From positions 66,911,897 to 66,975,896 of the forward strand of contig CP136063.1 in assembly GCA_032622095.1 (NCBI GenBank): 64,000 bases of DNA, written 5' to 3'. The DNA is from Siphonodentalium dalli. Taxonomy: Eukaryota > Mollusca > Scaphopoda > Gadilida > Siphonodentaliidae. Position numbers and translations under genes: made by a program. A model generated the notes under the pieces. The model saw nothing but the letters and a program-made list of their open reading frames with translations, did no database searches and was not told the DNA's origin. Positions 1-10,565 of the stretch are shown in pieces (the first letter of the stretch is position 1; the number at the start of each line of letters is the position of its first letter).

Positions 1-42
1 CATCGCTATAGCTCAATTGACACGGCCAGATAAGCCTTCCTA

Positions 43-618
43 CAATATCCCACAGGCCCCTGGGGAAAATTACTAAAATACCAATATAGACTATACCAGT
101 GTATAGTCTATATGTGACCCGCCATATCAAATCCAGTCGTAAGTCGGGATTTGTTTTACCCTGTGCCAATGCATTCTCTTATATATGCGAGTCGACCATA
201 GGTCGCCTCGCATATATAAGAGAATGCATTGGCCTAACAATTTTTACAATTTTAATAAAAAAATTCTTGTATTCTTTAACAATTTTATAATTTCACCCAT
301 ACAGAGCCCCAGACAAACATAAGTAGACGACACTCTTCTATATGCTTCTATATATGCGTGGAGCTCCCTGCAGGGTAATGGATGTTTTTTTTATTTTATG
401 TCCTAATAATTGTAAGAAAGATTTATTTTTAAAAAATGATAAAAAATTGTTAGGCCAATGCATTCTCTTATATATGCGAGGCGACCTATGGTCGACTCGC
501 ATATATAAGAGAATGCATTGGCACAGGGTAAAAAAAATCCCGACTTACGACTGGATTTGATATGGCGGGTCACATATTGGTATTTTAGGTAATATTTCCC
601 CAGCCCGAGGGGCCTGTG
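43..618. mobile_element. Foldback MITE, family A, copy 1 (paired 67-nt hairpins)
   Basis: The ends GTGACCCGCCATATC (from about 115) and its complement (to about 575) are inverted. Directly inside each lies a 67-nt near-perfect hairpin (166-232 and 455-521), and the second hairpin is the reverse complement of the first. The central spacer is AT-rich. In this copy a weaker outer inverted repeat (about 50 nt) extends to 43 and 618. Short apparent reading frames across it are by-products of the hairpins. It is non-autonomous, and the superfamily is not determined. Confidence 0.8.
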
Positions 619-708
619 CAATATCCTAAAACAATAAAGCTTCTCAAACATCGGCATAGTCAGGCATAGTCAGGCATAGTCAATAGAACTTTCACGAACT
701 TGAACACT

Positions 709-890
709 TTCCGATCGCTCTACATATGCATGGTCAGACCTATCATCGAATAATGTAACTCTGCATGGAGCCCACATCACAAATATCAAAGCATTGTGTT
801 AGAGAAAATACAAAGAAAAGCAACGAAACTAGTTCGTCAAATCAAAACTCTATGCTGACTTACTGAGACAGTTTTAATTCCTTAATAATT
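709..890 (+). pseudogene. LINE ORF2 fragment (CR1/L2-like), upstream part
   Basis: In one frame the sequence reads as the C-terminal part of a non-LTR reverse-transcriptase ORF: FRSLYICMVRP, then NSAWSPHHK, then KIQRKATKLV. This matches the usual LINE order (LVRPxLEYxxxVWSP ... LExVQRRATK). There are in-frame stops after MVRPIIE and after KTL, so it is dead. The ORF is broken near 890 by a hAT element and resumes at about 2990. Family placement is from motif memory only. Confidence 0.7.
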
Positions 891-2093
891 AAATGATGGA
901 TACATGTATGTGTTACTAAAATACTCTATTATTTTCATTTCATAGCGAAAGCATCAATATGTCTTTGAATCCACAGTCACACAAGCACCATCAGCAAGTG
1001 ACCAACAACCTAGAATCTTTCAGTATGCAAAAAACATCAGCCAAGAATGCCAAAGCATTGAAGATAGTTATTCAAACTTGAAGTTCACAAATCTCTGATA
1101 TCATCCCAATTTCTAGAAGATCAACCCCGGCTACAAGCTGCCAATGCAACACGCTGGAATTGCCAGCTATAAATCATGATTCGCTTAGTTCTACAAACAC
1201 CTATCCTGGACTCAGTGCATTGGCGTCTCTGTACCAAGTGTGCTTCATTATTGTGCTTTTTCGTGTATTTTATCTTGCTTGTATTAAATTTATGTTTTGT
1301 TATCAAATAAAGTTCATATCAATAAAAAGTGTTCCTATACTTCAATTTTGTACTGAAATGTAATTGTAATTGAATTACATTTCAAAGTAATTACGTGCGC
1401 TCGCGCAACAGTATGGCGATCAGTCAGATTCGTAGGTACGTACGTTGGTGTCACCCTACCGATTTCACTCCATGACGTCACCCTTACGCAGTACATGCCG
1501 GCGACGTTACGGAGTAGATTATAGAGTTGACGCCCTTGGCACTGACTTCCGTTACTAGCTCGTTGCTATATAAACAAACCAGCGATGTGGCTTTTGTCGA
1601 AAATTGACAGTCAGTACATTCGCCCCGTATACATGTACTTTCAGAAAATACAAAACACCACGTTATACCCCATCAATGTCAGTGTCTCGATATGATTTGA
1701 CCAAATTTCTTGACACGAAACAGCGACAGACACGGCGTAAAATACATCGCATTGAGTAAACAATTTCCCATTGTTTCAATTCAACTTCAAGATCGCGGTA
1801 AAATCAAAACCGCAATTTGTAAGTGGTAAACATCTGAAAAAGACATCAGGTACATGCAGAAACTAATTGTTGTGCATATTTATTTCTATTTGAGGTGGCA
1901 ATTTTTCATGTTTATCAGTATTTTTAACGATAAGAGCGATGGTAATTGGGGGACTATATTTTATCTAGCGCATTAAATTTTAAATAAAAAGTCGTGAATT
2001 GGCTGAGTGTTTTCTATGGCCGCACATTTCGTTGATAATTACGAGCCATTTGTTTGTCTAAATAACATTTTTAAGTTCGAAGAGCATTAGAAT

Positions 2094-2261
2094 GGGGATA
2101 ACAGTGTGGTGTTTTGTGATTTCGGAAAGGTACATGGCGAATATACTGTGGCAAATACCCGTTAATGGGATCCGGCTCCGCCGTCGCCCATTAACTAAAT
2201 TTGCCACAGTATATTCGCCATGTACCTTTCCGAAATCACAAAACACCACACTGTTATCCCC
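2094..2261. repeat. 168-nt perfect-arm hairpin
   Basis: Arms of about 63 nt starting GGGGATAACAGTGTG are exactly complementary. The centre carries a second stem (GTTAATGGG / CCCATTAAC) around a GC-rich loop. It is consistent with a very young foldback MITE. Confidence 0.85.
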
Positions 2262-2319
2262 TAAATAAAATTATTGAAGATTGTAATTGTCTTTTTTTGC
2301 TAACATTAAATTAAATTAA

Positions 2320-2788
2320 AGGTACTCAACCCGTAAAGAGGGTCCCCATCTCAACAGATTCCAACAACAACAATCCGATCAGAGGGTCCTATATTACTAT
2401 TTCTTTGGCTTTGGGGGTAAAAAATATTTGATTCGAGTCGAGGAACCCATCAAACAAAGCTCAGAGTTATTAGATATTGATTTTTCAAATTTGTTATGTT
2501 CTCGAGATTAGTACTAATAACTGCCGTAATCTGCTCTGGATGTGTACTCAAAATCTATTCAAACAGACAAGGATGAATAACTCTAAAATCAAGTGGTAAT
2601 TTTAACGCAATTTTTACTGAGTTCTGGGCCAGATAGTATTCCCGATAATGAAAAATAATAGATTTCTAAAATCGATATCTAACAAATCTGAGCTTTGATG
2701 GGTGACTTCCTCGACTCGAATCAAATATTTTTGACCCCCGAAGCCATTGAAATAGTAATTGAGAGGAGTTTTATCGGGTTGAGTACCT
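2320..2788. mobile_element. TTAA-flanked MITE, AGGTACTCAACCCG ends (copy 1)
   Basis: The inverted ends AGGTACTCAACCCG / CGGGTTGAGTACCT are flanked on both sides by TTAA (2316-2319 and 2789-2792). A second full copy lies in opposite orientation at 14523-14991, also with TTAA on both sides. TTAA duplication is the piggyBac-type signature. No transposase is present. The equivalent site in the element at about 52190 lacks this insertion. Confidence 0.8.
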
Positions 2789-2989
2789 TTAAATTAAATA
2801 AATTAAGTAAAATACAGTGAAATTATTTTATTTTTTATTACATTTTTGCGCACGTTGGCATCTCTCTGAGTGCATTCTAGTTGTAATTGTAATTAATTAC
2901 ATTGTGAACTAGATGTAATGGGAATTGTAATTGAAAAATGTTGATGTAATTGTAATTAATTACATTCACAAGTAATTGCCCCAAGCCTG

Positions 2990-3155
2990 CAGATGAGCAC
3001 AAGGACATTGGAAAAATATTTCTTCACGCAAAGGGTGGTAAATAGCTGGAACTATCTGCAAGATTTCGCTGTTGAGGCTCCAACACTTGATCAATTCAAA
3101 ATATACATAGACTCATTCTTCTCTACAATATATTTTGAGACTTCCGTATATGTGT
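2990..3155 (+). pseudogene. LINE ORF2 fragment, C-terminal end
   Basis: This reads TLEKYFFTQRVVNSWNYL, then TLDQFKIYIDSF. It is the typical C-terminal motif of CR1/L2-type ORF2 (FFxxRVVNxWNxLP ... FKxxLD). It is the continuation of 709-890 across the hAT insertion. About 50 residues expected between the two pieces are not found, so the insertion site is also deleted or rearranged. Confidence 0.7.
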
Positions 3156-3678
3156 TTGTCCTTTATAGACTCGAAAACGGCTGGACCGATTGGGCTCAAA
3201 CTTCTCATCTAAGGGTAAAAACACACGGGAATGGTCGTCGCTGCGTTTTGGAGAAGCTCCGATCACCCGTTCTCCACTCTCAGTCACAAAAACGGCACTG
3301 TGGGGTTAATCGCGTTGATAGTTAAAGAGCGTTCGTATCCACAGTGTCGTTGATAAAGAGCGTATGTGTGTAATGGGATTCTTACGTCTGGGTCTGGGCG
3401 TGTGCGTGTAAGACTGTATCCAGACATGAGCGTGTTGTGTGACGTACTTAGGGCTTCCTAGGAACGGGGGAGATTTTCATCGGGTCAGTTTTTCCGCCCG
3501 AGATGATCTTCACCTTGAAACGGGTACCCACAAACAGGGTTGGGGTAATTGTAATTTGTAATTGTAATTGAATGTAATTAATTACATTTTCCCAAGTAAT
3601 TGGATGTAATTTGTAATTGAAGGTTTTTTCAATTACATGTAATTGAATGTAATTAATTACATTTAGAAAAGGGTGTAA

Positions 3679-3811
3679 TTTCAATTACATTTTCAATTAC
3701 ATTTTCAATTACATTTTCAATTACATTTTCAATTACATTTTCAATTACATTTTCAATTACATTTTCAATTACATTTTCAATTACATTTTCAATTACATTT
3801 TCAATTACATT
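3679..3811. repeat. 12-bp minisatellite in the hAT terminal region
   Basis: About eleven uninterrupted units of TTTTCAATTACA, grown out of the element's TAATTGTAATT sequence. The unit is a multiple of 3, so frames stay open on the minus strand (ENVI repeats). That is not evidence of a protein. Confidence 0.9.
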
Positions 3812-3913
3812 CCAAAAATACAGACCAATATAACAAGTTAACACATCAGCATTTACTTGACTAGTGTTATACACATGGGGTCATTATCCTCATATTTTTC
3901 TTCTATTCATTAG

Positions 3914-4031
3914 GCAACATTTTACCTTGCCCAATGATATTTCTGACAAATTCAAAGCTACATGTAAACATTGTCCAACACTGATTTCGGGTTCAGCAAA
4001 AGCAACTTCAAATTTCATCACACATCTAAAG
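3914..4031 (+). pseudogene. hAT transposase remnant, BED zinc-finger exon
   Basis: An acceptor-like TTCTATTCATTAG precedes 3914. The exon reads ...DKFKATCKHC, then SNFITHLK, and ends at a strong donor (AAAG|GTAAGT) at 4031 in phase 0. With the next exon (from 4605) it gives HLK-RKHRDQY, so the finger is C-x2-C ... H-x4-H followed by Y, the BED pattern of hAT transposases. This is a DNA-binding domain that would recognise the element's own ends. The upstream start is not found. Confidence 0.7.
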
Positions 4032-4604
4032 GTAAGTCATGTTGAATTTTATTTTATATTATTTATATATGTTATTGTTATTATTATATGTATATGTTTT
4101 AATACACCTACAATAATGTGTATATCATCATGACAATATGTACATAATTAATACAAGTACATGTTTTGAATTAAAAAAAAAAATCATAAACATTATTGTT
4201 GTTTCTGAACATTCCCGGAATATATCTTTAAAAGTAATACATTCATTTTAAAACAATAATTATTTTATAACATTAATAATAAATGCATTTTGTCTTCATA
4301 ACAAAACATCATTTAGTCTATTTGTTTTAAGCTTAACTGTATTCACCTCCATATCTGGTCAGTTTTGTGCACTTAATCTGTCTTGCTGTCCTAATTATAT
4401 GACTCCACTGCAGTATTTTAGCAATGCGTTAATCCCCTAACAAAGGCAGCCTTAGGCAGGTGGCCTGTTTTACTTCATAATCCTGATTATGTCATTGTGT
4501 GTGATTTACAACCCTAGCTGGCTTGATTGTTTTAATCCCTGCTATTAGTATGTAGGCAAATTATACATAATGATGTATCTTAATGTTAATTATTTTTGTT
4601 TCAG

Positions 4605-5256
4605 CGGAAACATAGGGATCAATATGAGCGCGCCCTCTTCATTTTCATGGATGAAGTGCCAACTACACCGATCCTCACAACTGACAGTGATTACGAAATA
4701 TCTGCAGGAACCGTGCGTGCCCAGTGATACCAGTCCACTCACATACTGGCGACTTCAGGGGCAGCGGAGCCGGGGGGGCACAGGGGCACGTGCCCCCCCC
4801 CACTTTTTCCCCAATTGTGGGTACAAAATCTTCCAATGCTAAAAACATTGGATAAAATAATTTTGTATTCCCAAGAAAACATTCCATTAATAGACACATG
4901 TGTTTAATCTTATCACTTATGCTGTTATGGCTATGGCTAGCAAGATAGCAAGTTAATCCCTTGGTCAGTATTTGGCTGCAAACATAAGTGATGAGCAGCA
5001 GCCTACCATAATTTAAACTCTTGTTTTATACTTTCATACAGGTAGCCACGAATAACATCATACTAAACAGTCTTTGCAAAATATTGCGGCGCACATTTGA
5101 ACAGTTTTTAACTCATATATGTAGTATATTAAAAATGATGCCCCCCCCCCCCCACATTTTTGTAGCTTCCGCCGCCCCTGGGCGACTTAATTGTACAAAC
5201 TTTCCTGGGTTAAGCCTGCTAGCTGCAATTCGAAAGAATGATGACGGTCAGGTGTA
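4605..5256 (+). pseudogene. hAT transposase remnant, exon 2 with dimerisation tail
   Basis: The exon follows an acceptor (TTTTGTTTCAG). It continues the BED finger in frame (RKHRDQYERALF) and reaches a stop TGA at about 4724. In the +1 frame the same exon reads TKYLQEPCVPSDTSPLTYWR and, once the nested insertion at 4756-5188 is skipped, LNCTNFPGLSLLA. This is the hAT C-terminal dimerisation motif (dPLxYWxxNxxxFPxLxxLA). So the N-terminal finger is joined almost directly to the C-terminal tail by an internal deletion with a frame change. It cannot encode an active transposase. Confidence 0.65.
4756..5180. mobile_element. Nested hAT MITE, 425 bp, 8-bp TSD
   Basis: The ends CAGGGGCAGCGGA and CCGCCGCCCCTG are inverted. 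They are flanked by the exact 8-bp direct repeat GGCGACTT (4748-4755 and 5181-5188). Long C tracts lie just inside both ends. It is non-coding and inserted in the 3' coding tail of the larger hAT element. Confidence 0.88.
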
Positions 5257-6225
5257 ACCACCACATCAAATGAACAATTTGTGCTCTACATGTAGTTGTT
5301 GTTTTATTGTTTTGTTTACATTGTTTCACTGTGTTACATTTATTTGCTTTTATATTTTATGTATATCAATAAAGTTCATCAAACACAAATGACTTTCCTC
5401 CTTGAAGCTGTTCCCGAATCCCGATTTTCATTAACCAAAAGTAATTGTAATTGTAATTGAACCAATGTAATTGTAATTGTAATTAATTACACTGCATTTC
5501 CAATGTAATTATAATTGTAATTGACATATTTCAATGTAATTGTAATTGTTAGTAATTACATTTCAATGTAATTGACCCAACCCTGCCCACAAATGATATA
5601 TATGTGTGTGTCCTTTATAGACTCGAACCGATTGAGCTCAAACTTGCTACCTACGGGAAGTGTCATGGACGGGTTAAATTGTGACCCCGACCTGACCTTG
5701 ACCTTGAAAATGATCAATTCAAGGTCAAATCGGGTAAAATTGAAAAACAAAAAATTTAATTCAAAAATTAAAAAGGCACAATTAACTCATTGAAAAACAC
5801 AAAATTAAATTACAAAATTAATTAAAAAAATTAATTAAAAAAGACAGTAAATTAAAAAGGCACAATTAACTCATTGAAAAACAAAACATTAATTACAAAA
5901 ATTAATTACAAAAATTAATTAAAAATTGTCATGTTTAATTAAAAAGGCACAATTAACTCATTGAAAAACAAAAAATTAATTACAAATATTAATTAAAAAA
6001 AAATAATTAAAAAAGTTAATTAAAAAAAATAAAAATTGTCATGTTTCTGACGATTGCCGCCAGTGGCGGGCTAACCTGCTAGTATTATATAAAATACGAG
6101 TTCGACGACAAGTAATATGTTCAAGTGACTCACAAGAAAATATCGAATGACGATACAAATATTTGTAAACACACATTGCAAATAATGTTATTGGGACGAA
6201 AAGTCGCAAGACTTATTCCGTATTA

Positions 6226-6280
6226 TGATGATGATGATGATGATGATGATGATGGTGATAATGATGATGGTGGTGATAAT
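6226..6280. repeat. GAT trinucleotide microsatellite
   Basis: About ten GAT units followed by an impure GAT/GGT stretch. Confidence 0.85.
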
Positions 6281-6477
6281 ATAATTGATAGAATAAACCA
6301 CTATTATGATGATCGTGTCGTTATTTGTTTAAAATACGTATCAATTGACATATACCACCCGTTCCCTCATTAAAATCAATCAACCTATTTCGACCATTTT
6401 AGGGGACCTCCGCGAATTCGGGAGCTCCGCAAATGGACTTCCGCAAATAGGGGACATACTCCAAATTGTCACACCGA

Positions 6478-6690
6478 TCAGCACCTAATTGACGAACCGG
6501 TGACTGACTCGCTGTCTCCGACTACACTCTTTAAAATACCAATTGACATATACGCATTTTACAAATTATCTTTTTAATTTCTTCTATTTGTAATTGGCAT
6601 AGCTTATCACAAACCAAGATCAACGACAATAAACGAAATTGAAATTCCAACTGCACGTTTTACCGGACTCGGCCTCGGGGTCGCACTACA
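6478..6690 (+). repeat. Dispersed repeat, first of a direct pair
   Basis: A ~210-bp block beginning CAGCACCTAATTGACGAACC and containing ACAATAAACGAAATTGAAAT recurs in the same orientation at 8838-9100. No coding or TIR structure is recognised. Confidence 0.6.
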
Positions 6691-7330
6691 ACCTTTAATG
6701 CGTCCAAAATATATAAATAATATCTATAAATAAAACCCCCATGGCCTGTGCATTTGCAATCTTTTGGAAACAGATGCAGAGAATACTGTTTAGGATATAT
6801 GTAAAAAAAATACTTTTGCCATTTTTCAAGTCATCTTTAATAATTTTGTCTAAAAACAAACCAGTGTGACCATGCATAAGTAAAAAATAAACTTTTTTTT
6901 AAACAAAATTAGGTTGCTATTTTTTAAGTCATCTTTAGTAATTTTGTCTAAAAACACATCAGTGTGATGCAGTTAAAGGGGTACTGTACACTAAATCCCG
7001 GCTGGCCATTTACGGGACAATCTCCAATTTATCAACAACAGAATATATGCAACAAATGCATGAATTTGAGCCATGGATTAGTACAAATACGCTCTATATG
7101 AACGATGCAAACAACATGGTAATTATAATGAAAATAAATTTATGATTCCATGTCACTGGACTATATCATTAGATCATTACTATACACTGACATCGATCAA
7201 ATCGAGTTTCGCGTTAATCCAAACAGTTAATTCACATGTTCTCGTAAAACATACACATAATTGTGAATTTTAGCGCCGGAAGTTCCGACTGAAGCCACAT
7301 AAAGATGATAGGATAAACCGGCCGTTATTG
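6691..7330. other. Non-coding interval with a dispersed repeat
   Basis: 6720-6960 is AT-rich with two diverged copies of AATTTTGTCTAAAAACA. 6975-7060 (GGGTACTGTACACTAAATC onward) recurs at about 35862-35935. No gene is recognised. Confidence 0.5.
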
Positions 7331-8345
7331 TTTGAAGAATCGATTTCCTGATATTGATTCTTTCATTCCCCGCCGCCGAAATGATATCAGTCATCATCAG
7401 CCGAAAAGCATTCTTTTCCCCCAGGATCGATTCCCCTGGAGCTCAGGAAGGGTGTCACCCTCTACCACTCCCATATTTAAGCGACTGTTGTGAGCCGATT
7501 TCACTTTGCCTCGCTTATAATAGAGACCTTTCGCAAATTCACGATTACGATTACGGATATGGACAATATACGGCCAAAAATTCGATCTTTACGTAACGAG
7601 GCTATTATGTGAGACGAAATATACTACACGCAGTTTAATTATATGTGCAGATGCGTCGAGGACTTGCCACCGGTCCTGCTTAGGGGACGCTCTAACATTT
7701 TATTACATATCTATCAACGTAATTCGCATGATCGCACTAGTTTCCAGGCGTGTGATAATTCTCAGAATCGCACTATATAGTGCAATCTGTCGACGGAACT
7801 ATTTCATTCAGTGTTAAAACTCAATTAAATTCACATTTTCTGTACGATAGTGAGTCAACTTACTATGATACGGAGATATGTAATAAAAATAGAACCGCAT
7901 GAGTGTCTGGATTTTGACGAATTATCGCACTCGATTTGTTGGCGGAACGCGATACCTCTCGTGCGGGACTGCGTCCCGCACTCGAGGTATCGCTCCGCCA
8001 ACAAATCTCGTGCGATAATTTCGTCAAAATCCAGACACTCATGTGGTTCTATCTATATCCGTGTATTAATTCGCGTGGTGTACAACACACGGATAAGAAC
8101 ATGGAATCTGAAAGATACACACATTACTCTTTCCATCTGAATATAGTGGGGCACATGCCGTCTCACAAATTAACCATCATAGGTAAGTTGTGGTGATGTC
8201 CACCTTAATTGTAATAGGACCATATGGCCTGAAATTCCTTAAATGGGGGGTCTCGTTTTAAAATTCGATATATATATATATCATATCCGTAATCGTAATA
8301 GTGATTTTGCGAAAGGCCTCTAATCAGGAAATTTTCCCGGGTAAT
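7330..8345. mobile_element. Inverted-repeat element around a central palindrome
   Basis: Left CCTTTCGCAAATTCACGATT (about 7528) is inverted at about 8300 (CGTAATAGTGATTTTGCG...). Outer CCTGATATTGATTC / AGGAAATTTTCCCGGGTAATC are weaker. The centre is the long palindrome at 7866-8075. It is probably related to the TIR elements at 21180-22095 and 60310-61460. The ends are not precisely defined. Confidence 0.45.
7866..8075. repeat. ~210-nt palindrome
   Basis: It is nearly perfect from CATGAGTGTCTGG (about 7898) to CCAGACACTCATG (about 8042), with weaker complementarity outside. The centre is GC-rich (GTGCGGGACTGCGTCCCGCAC). Short apparent frames on both strands come from the symmetry. Confidence 0.82.
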
Positions 8346-8360
8346 CAATTCAATGTTTAT

Positions 8361-8470
8361 CACGAAATGAGCTAACAAAAGTCGCATAAATCACGCAGTC
8401 TAAATCTGGAGCCTGCACGAAATGAGCTAACAAAAGTCGCATAAATCACGCAGTCTAAATCTGGAGCCTG
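8361..8470 (+). repeat. Exact 55-bp tandem duplication
   Basis: CACGAAATGAGCTAACAAAA to GGAGCCTG is present twice, head to tail, without visible changes (8361-8415 and 8416-8470). Confidence 0.9.
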
Positions 8471-8837
8471 CATGTGACCTTCGTCTATATATACTGCATA
8501 TGGAATGCATTATTACAGAGAAGGTATATATATTAACTAAGAAATATAATAGCTGCGTTATTTTTTCAATTGTATAATTCTTCGTCGGCTAGAAATTAAA
8601 CAAGTTCCCAGTGTTTGAACTACATGGTGATTTGTGAATATATCAACACGGGCGTATTTTATATAGCCACACAGTAGAGATTCTTGGCACGATCGAATTA
8701 CAAGAAAACCATAGTCAGAAATGGTAACGCGCTCAAGATCATATATTATATACCCATGCTTGTAATTATAGAATATAAAATATATTGGTTTCGCGAATGA
8801 CCAACTCAGAAATCCGTTAAAATAACAATAACAACCA

Positions 8838-9100
8838 GCACCTAATTAACGAACCGGCGGCCGACTCGGCCGTCCCCCGACCACAACCATCAGTGGGCTG
8901 CAGAACGAAACATATCTATAAAAGTTGAAATATAAGACTTACAAATTATCTTTTAAATCTCTTTTATTGGTAATTGACATAGCTTGTCACAAACAAAAAA
9001 TCAACATTATATTGACTTAATAATGTAAAGGACAATAAACGAAATTGAAATTCCCAACTATACACCTTTTACCGAACTCGACCTCCTGGTCGCACAGTTC
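8838..9100 (+). repeat. Dispersed repeat, second of a direct pair
   Basis: It matches 6478-6690, with a ~40-bp extra stretch around 9005-9030. The following 9100-9590 is AT-rich with a (TA) run at 9183-9205 and no recognisable gene. Confidence 0.6.
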
Positions 9101-9820
9101 GACTTTTAAACCAGAAAAAAACAATTATCTATCAATAAAATGCCCATCGGACCACAGCTATCAAGAATTTGCAGAACAGTATACATGTAGGCCTATATAT
9201 ATATATATATATACACGCGGCGCGCGCTATAAGTATTCCCGTCTCGACAGTATAAATATATTAAAACACGGGCAGCTATAGCAATATTTGCATTTTAAAA
9301 TGGTTGTTCTTGTCTGAGACTTTTAATAATAGAGGAATCAATAAGGAAAACTTATATTTTCTTTATAAATTTAGCCAGAACTATAGACATTATAGACATA
9401 TAGTAAATTCGTGTAATGATAGCGCATTATATCGATTTATTGTCATGATTTATTCGCAAAACATGTTTCAACAGACAAAAGATAAGGGGCTATTTCTGTA
9501 AAAGTGTCAATTCGCACCCAAATACCCATCAATCATAATCCAATACCAGAAAATTGTGCAGATGATTGAATAAATATTTCAACAATCGAATTTTATGAAC
9601 GCACACCTCGTAACACGCACGCCAAGCAAGCTTGGTGTCTGTTGTATGGGAAATTGCGATGTGTTTAGTTTTCATTGGTTGTCGATGATAAATTCCTATG
9701 AATATTGTCGGTTTGGATCCCATTACATAATTGATGGGGTCTGTTTGATATTTAAACAAGAGACATTATCCGGAGATAGCCCCACGGGAGACAAACTAAT
9801 GGATTGGAGAAACAGACAGC

Positions 9821-10565
9821 GGTCTCTCCCATTCTCACCAAGAACGCCAATATCGGCTGCAACAACATTGCAATACAAGGCGATAACTATCAGCAAATTA
9901 ACCACTACAATACCACTGGTTAAGGGGGGGGGGGGTCAAGTGACCAATTTTGAATGGGGATTTTCATGCAAATCTCCACAGCAAAAGTTATATATGAAGC
10001 GGTTTTCTGGGCACTAAAGCAGCCATATCATTAAACAGACATAACATTTAACGGGTGGCTGCGCTTGGTAAATTGGCAATTTTTTTGTTTTTTTTTCTGG
10101 AATTACAAAATTTGACCTAGTTTAAACAAAAATTAAAACCAACTTTCTAATGCAATATATGTATTGTTTTCAATACCGCACACAAAGTCAGACCCAGAAA
10201 TATTTGCAACTCTGTAACTTTTGCTGCGGAGATTTGCATGCTAAAGCCCATTCAAAAATTGGTCACTTGACCTCCTCCTCAAGTGGTCCTTGGCCATGAT
10301 TTTGTTGAGTCCTGTTGAATTACCATGGTGATGGTGGGGCAAAATGATCTACGTTGTTAAGTAAACGTCCAGTTCTATTTTCTTGCTTTGTCATTTTCGC
10401 GGTGTTTGTCTATCCGAGCGAGTTAACAAAATAATATATTGGAGAAGCATGCAATGGTCTCTCACCAATAACGCCAGTATTCGGGCTGCAACAACATTGT
10501 AATTATATATATACAAGGCGATCGATACCCACAAGGAGATTAACACAACGCGATATCCACAAGTA
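9821..10565 (+). repeat. Direct-repeat pair flanking a TIR element
   Basis: 9821-9905 (CGGTCTCTCCCATTCTCACC onward, with GGCTGCAACAACATTG) recurs diverged at 10457-10565. Between them, 9913-10285 has inverted ends (GTCAAGTGACCAATTTTGAA / TTCAAAAATTGGTCACTTGAC), i.e. a ~370-bp MITE with G/C tracts near its ends. Confidence 0.6.

Larger units (their letters stand above)
1395..2880. mobile_element. Insertion sharing both termini with 52085-53072
   Basis: The first ~100 nt (ACGTGCGCTCGCGCAACAG onward) and the last ~110 nt (up to GAGTGCATTCTAG) recur as reverse complement at 52085-53072. The middles differ. It interrupts the TAATTGTAATT spacer of the hAT element on both sides. A 168-nt hairpin (2094-2261) and a TTAA-flanked MITE (2320-2788) are nested inside it. 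No coding capacity is recognised, and the superfamily is unknown. Confidence 0.55.
890..2989 (+). mobile_element. Truncated hAT element inserted in the LINE
   Basis: The element has the same architecture as the complete copy at 3535-5585. There is a splice-acceptor-like TTTCATAG followed by CGAAAGCATC at 953, equivalent to the exon 2 start of the other copy. A hAT-type stretch ATRWNCQL lies at about 1145-1170. AATAAA signals sit at 1304-1330, and TAATTGTAATT-rich terminal spacers at 1356-1395 and 2881-2989. It ends in GCCCCAAGCCTG, a variant of the GACCCAACCCTG end of the other copy. The 5' part is missing. A second element (about 1395-2880) sits within its terminal spacer. Confidence 0.65.
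3535..5585 (+). mobile_element. hAT element, 2051 bp, internally deleted, 8-bp TSD
   Basis: The element begins CAGGGTTGGGGTAATT and ends AATTGACCCAACCCTG. It is flanked by the 8-bp direct repeat CCCACAAA (3527-3534 and 5586-5593), diagnostic for hAT insertion. The terminal regions are long runs of TAATTGTAATT-type sequence, and a 12-bp tandem array lies at 3679-3811. It retains a spliced BED zinc-finger region and a hAT dimerisation tail, while the catalytic middle is gone. AATAAA at about 5366 is a probable polyadenylation signal. A smaller hAT element (4756-5180) is nested inside. Confidence 0.88.
3156..6082 (+). mobile_element. Helitron-like repeat(s), split by a hAT insertion
   Basis: The block TCCTTTATAGACTCGAA occurs at about 3158 and again at about 5608. 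The 3' end (6057-6082) has a CCGCC-AGT-GGCGG hairpin followed by CTAACCTGCTAG and then T, which fits a Helitron 3' terminus (hairpin, then CTRR, then T). The same end occurs in reverse orientation at 19129-19154. Inside, three ~87-bp AT-rich direct units occupy about 5760-6040. No Rep/helicase ORF is present. The 5' boundary and number of copies are uncertain. Confidence 0.5.

Noticed and set aside
3653-3874. ENVIENVIE-type repeat peptide
   Set aside because: By-product of the 12-bp TTTTCAATTACA array in a hAT terminal region.
9723-9905. Minus-strand signal-peptide-like frame (VNLLIVIALYCNVVAAD)
   Set aside because: It lacks ATG (starts at GTG), and the DNA is half of a dispersed direct repeat (10457-10565) in which the frame is not kept.
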